Shown here piece by piece: positions 63,340 to 64,000 of a DNA stretch of 64,000 bases. The DNA is from Stropharia rugosoannulata. Lineage: Eukaryota; Basidiomycota; Agaricomycetes; Agaricales; Strophariaceae. The position numbers and the translations under genes are program-made. The stretch is from positions 1,860,001-1,924,000 of the forward strand of contig JANCIK010000004.1 in NCBI GenBank assembly GCA_028532985.1, in the 5' to 3' direction. Every line of letters begins with the position of its first letter. Within the stretch, counting starts at the first letter, position 1. A model generated the notes under the pieces. The model was not told the DNA's origin, ran no database searches, and worked only from the letters and a program-made list of their open reading frames with translations.

Positions 63340-63501
63340 TCGATTTCGCCATTTTCGCGCGGAGATCATTCCTGTGCCAATATTTTATGTACAATCTTTG
63401 TTATATCCTACACCCTCATACACATGTAGACTATCGTATTCCCTTGTATTGGTATGTACATACTGTCTTTGTTTAATTGACAAATGGCTTTCAATTGAAA
63501 A
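63340..63501. terminator. Convergent 3' region of RecQ and MCMBP genes
   Basis: About 160 bp between converging stops, AT-rich, no gene seen. Confidence 0.4.
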
Positions 63502-64000
63502 CTACCGCCTAACATGTTCATCAAGTAATTTAGCACACTCCCAGTTCTCAGCTGTCACTTCTGTTTGGTGAAGGGAGAGAGCTTTCAATCTTGAGATTAT
63601 GTGAGTAACCTAATATGCTGTACGGACTGTAAATCACCTTGATATCAACATGCGACGAATTAGATCGTCGGAAGTTAGTCCAGAACCCGCGCTGCTAGCT
63701 CTTTCCCTGACAAAGTCGTCCTCTATATGCTAAACAGCATGCGTGTCTGCAAGCCAGCATTTCATGTGGAAGCAGAGATATTACACACCTTGGCGGTTTC
63801 CTCGCCAATCGCGACGTTGCCAATTTTCGCTGCGCCAACTAAATGTTTGAATTTTTGTAATTTTTCAAAAGGAGGTAGTTTTATTGCGGCGGCGGGCTTG
63901 TAGAATGTATCATCTACACGACTTGCTGAAGTTGGGTGGAGAGGAATGACCACATCCGTCTAATTATGAAAGACATGGCCAAGGTTAGCCACTAAGACCA
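63502..64000 (-). CDS. Mini-chromosome maintenance complex-binding protein homologue (C-terminal part, cut by window end)
   Basis: MCMBP binds MCM subunits and supports assembly and unloading of the replicative helicase. Only the last three exons lie in the window: about 63788-63960 (TDVVIPLHPTSASRVDDTFY, then FEKLQKFKHLVGAAK), about 63646-63729 (HIEDDFVRERASSAGSGLTS then DDLIRRMLIS) and 63502 to about 63596 (LKALSLHQTEVTAENWECAK then LLDEHVRR). The order EDDFV, S-x-x-DDL, SRL-x-x-LSL-x-Q-x-x-x-T-x-x-x-W-x-x-AK-x-L matches the C-terminal end of MCMBP as I know it from animals. Phases at both introns close. Stop TAG at 63502. The 5' part is missing, and the family is assigned from about 110 residues. 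Confidence 0.72.

Overview
The window is nuclear DNA from a filamentous basidiomycete, most likely an Agaricomycete. The reasons are very intron-dense genes with introns of about 45-60 bp, tight spacing on both strands, and a protein set typical of that class (Zn2Cys6 factor, TKL-type kinase with a helical N-terminal domain, Skt5-like Sel1 protein, Rco1-like double-PHD protein). There is no bacterial, phage or CRISPR signal, and I found no convincing tRNA or rRNA gene. Exon borders were read by eye from GT/AG (once GC/AG) signals and protein continuity, so gene ends are firmer than some inner borders.

Layout. 0-12 kb: ATG2 (autophagy lipid transfer, cut by the window start), a Mis14/NSL1-like kinetochore subunit, GAR1 (H/ACA snoRNP), an Rco1-like double-PHD protein, PRP38 (splicing), mitochondrial ribosomal protein uL15m and tRNA dimethylallyltransferase. 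12-26 kb: the DNA helicase HRQ1, a SCYL2-like pseudokinase, an unrecognised coiled-coil protein, a repeat-rich RGG protein and phosphoglycerate kinase. 26-39 kb: Skt5/Chs4-like chitin synthase activator, JHD1 histone demethylase, polynucleotide kinase 3'-phosphatase, galactose-1-phosphate uridylyltransferase, V-ATPase subunit A and proteasome ATPase RPT1. 39-48 kb: a mitochondrial PDK/BCKDK-type kinase and a very large DYRK-family kinase. 48-52 kb is the only gene-poor accessory stretch; it holds two inverted-repeat elements and a microsatellite, and a third inverted-repeat element sits at 39.2-39.7 kb. 52-64 kb: Zn2Cys6 factor, a TKL kinase-like protein with an MLKL/HeLo-like N-terminal region, an ING-type PHD protein, NUF2, a Sgs1/BLM-type RecQ helicase and an MCM-binding-protein homologue cut by the window end.

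Shared themes. Two members of the outer kinetochore network (Mis14/NSL1 and NUF2), three DNA repair or replication enzymes (HRQ1, RecQ, PNKP) plus MCMBP, and three PHD-containing chromatin proteins (Rco1-like, JHD1, ING). The genes are housekeeping neighbours rather than one pathway; no biosynthetic cluster is seen.

Most worth a second look: the kinase-like gene at 52989-55315, whose catalytic-loop Asp appears to be Asn and whose N-terminal region looks like the MLKL/HeLo four-helix type; the 842-bp fold-back element at 48526-49367, whose unique core carries a short coding-like stretch; the other two inverted-repeat elements; the 50-bp gap between JHD1 and the Skt5-like gene; and the unrecognised KEN-box coiled-coil protein at 20797-22454.
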